A DNA stretch of 64,000 nucleotides from Pseudomonas lutea (GTDB lineage Bacteria > Pseudomonadota > Gammaproteobacteria > Pseudomonadales > Pseudomonadaceae), in the NCBI RefSeq assembly GCF_000759445.1, contig NZ_JRMB01000001.1, positions 682,001 to 746,000 of the forward strand, in the 5' to 3' direction. Shown here one piece after another: positions 63,873 through 64,000 of this stretch. Positions within the stretch are counted from its first letter, which is position 1. The number at the start of each line of letters is the position of its first letter. The notes under the pieces were generated by a model, which saw only the letters and a list, made by a program, of their open reading frames with translations, did no database searches and was not told the DNA's origin. A program made the position numbers and the translations under genes.

Positions 63873-64000
63873 AGGGTAGGGCCTGATCGGGGTGGATAAA
63901 TGCCTGACGGGGCTATGATGGGCGGGGCGGGTGCCGGGGCAACACAATGAATTGGGCCCCCTTGGTTTGCAAGACCGGGGCGTGAGACCTCTTGCCTTGT

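Overview
The window is chromosomal DNA of a Pseudomonas, most likely from the fluorescens/syringae lineage. Evidence: the gacA-uvrC-pgsA-tRNA-Gly-tRNA-Cys block with a TTG-started gacA, the hbcR-GntP-bdhA block, BdlA-like and OprD-family genes, G+C-rich coding sequence, and many Pseudomonas-type REP palindromes (families resembling ttcccggctgaagccggtccc and gtaggagcgcgcttgcccgcg). I see no prophage, integrase, insertion sequence, plasmid origin or CRISPR array.

Layout. 1-7.9 kb: sugar-acid catabolism, with a FadR/GntR regulator, mannonate dehydratase uxuA diverging from an MFS hexuronate-type transporter across two identical 13-bp operator-like sites, then a LysR gene diverging from an MFS transporter and a glucarate dehydratase-like enolase. 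7.9-8.6 kb: dense non-coding repeats. 8.6-11.8 kb: a corrinoid/iron-type ABC importer behind a clear cobalamin riboswitch. 12-22 kb: mixed housekeeping and stress genes (racemase-like protein, aldo/keto reductase, EEP hydrolase, MFS, ABC-F ATPase ybiT, lipoprotein, GAF protein, BdlA-like chemoreceptor, NUDIX). 22.6-29.2 kb: one operon for an amino-acid-type ABC importer, RidA, an IclR regulator, a D-threonine aldolase/D-glucosaminate dehydratase-family PLP enzyme and a KDG kinase. It reads as an uptake and deamination route for D-glucosaminate feeding the Entner-Doudoroff pathway.

29-42 kb: parvulin, PilU-like ATPase, a 0.9-kb REP array with a 256-bp tandem duplication, the 3-hydroxybutyrate block (bdhA, GntP permease, sigma-54 activator, with a sigma-54 promoter between activator and permease), and the yejABEF peptide importer. 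42-49.3 kb: second parvulin, leaderless lipase, a DAHP synthase preceded by a newly recognised aromatic-rich leader peptide and terminator (attenuator), a divergent HTH pair with a three-fold 10-bp-spaced GTTCAA array, then gacA-uvrC-pgsA and two tRNAs. 49.4-64 kb: accessory region with LysR/SDR pairs, hydrolase, GNAT, a PLP D-cysteine desulfhydrase-like enzyme, Cu/Zn SOD, a lone ECF sigma factor, an OprD porin plus a signal-peptide-bearing argininosuccinate-lyase-like enzyme, and a divergent DctA-like transporter/LysR pair.

The most unusual items are the exported lyase system (56.1-61.4 kb), the DAHP-synthase attenuator (44.68-44.91 kb), and the repeat element flanked by GATC-rich tandem arrays (8.27-8.64 kb). 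All functions are inferred by reading the sequence; no database search was run.
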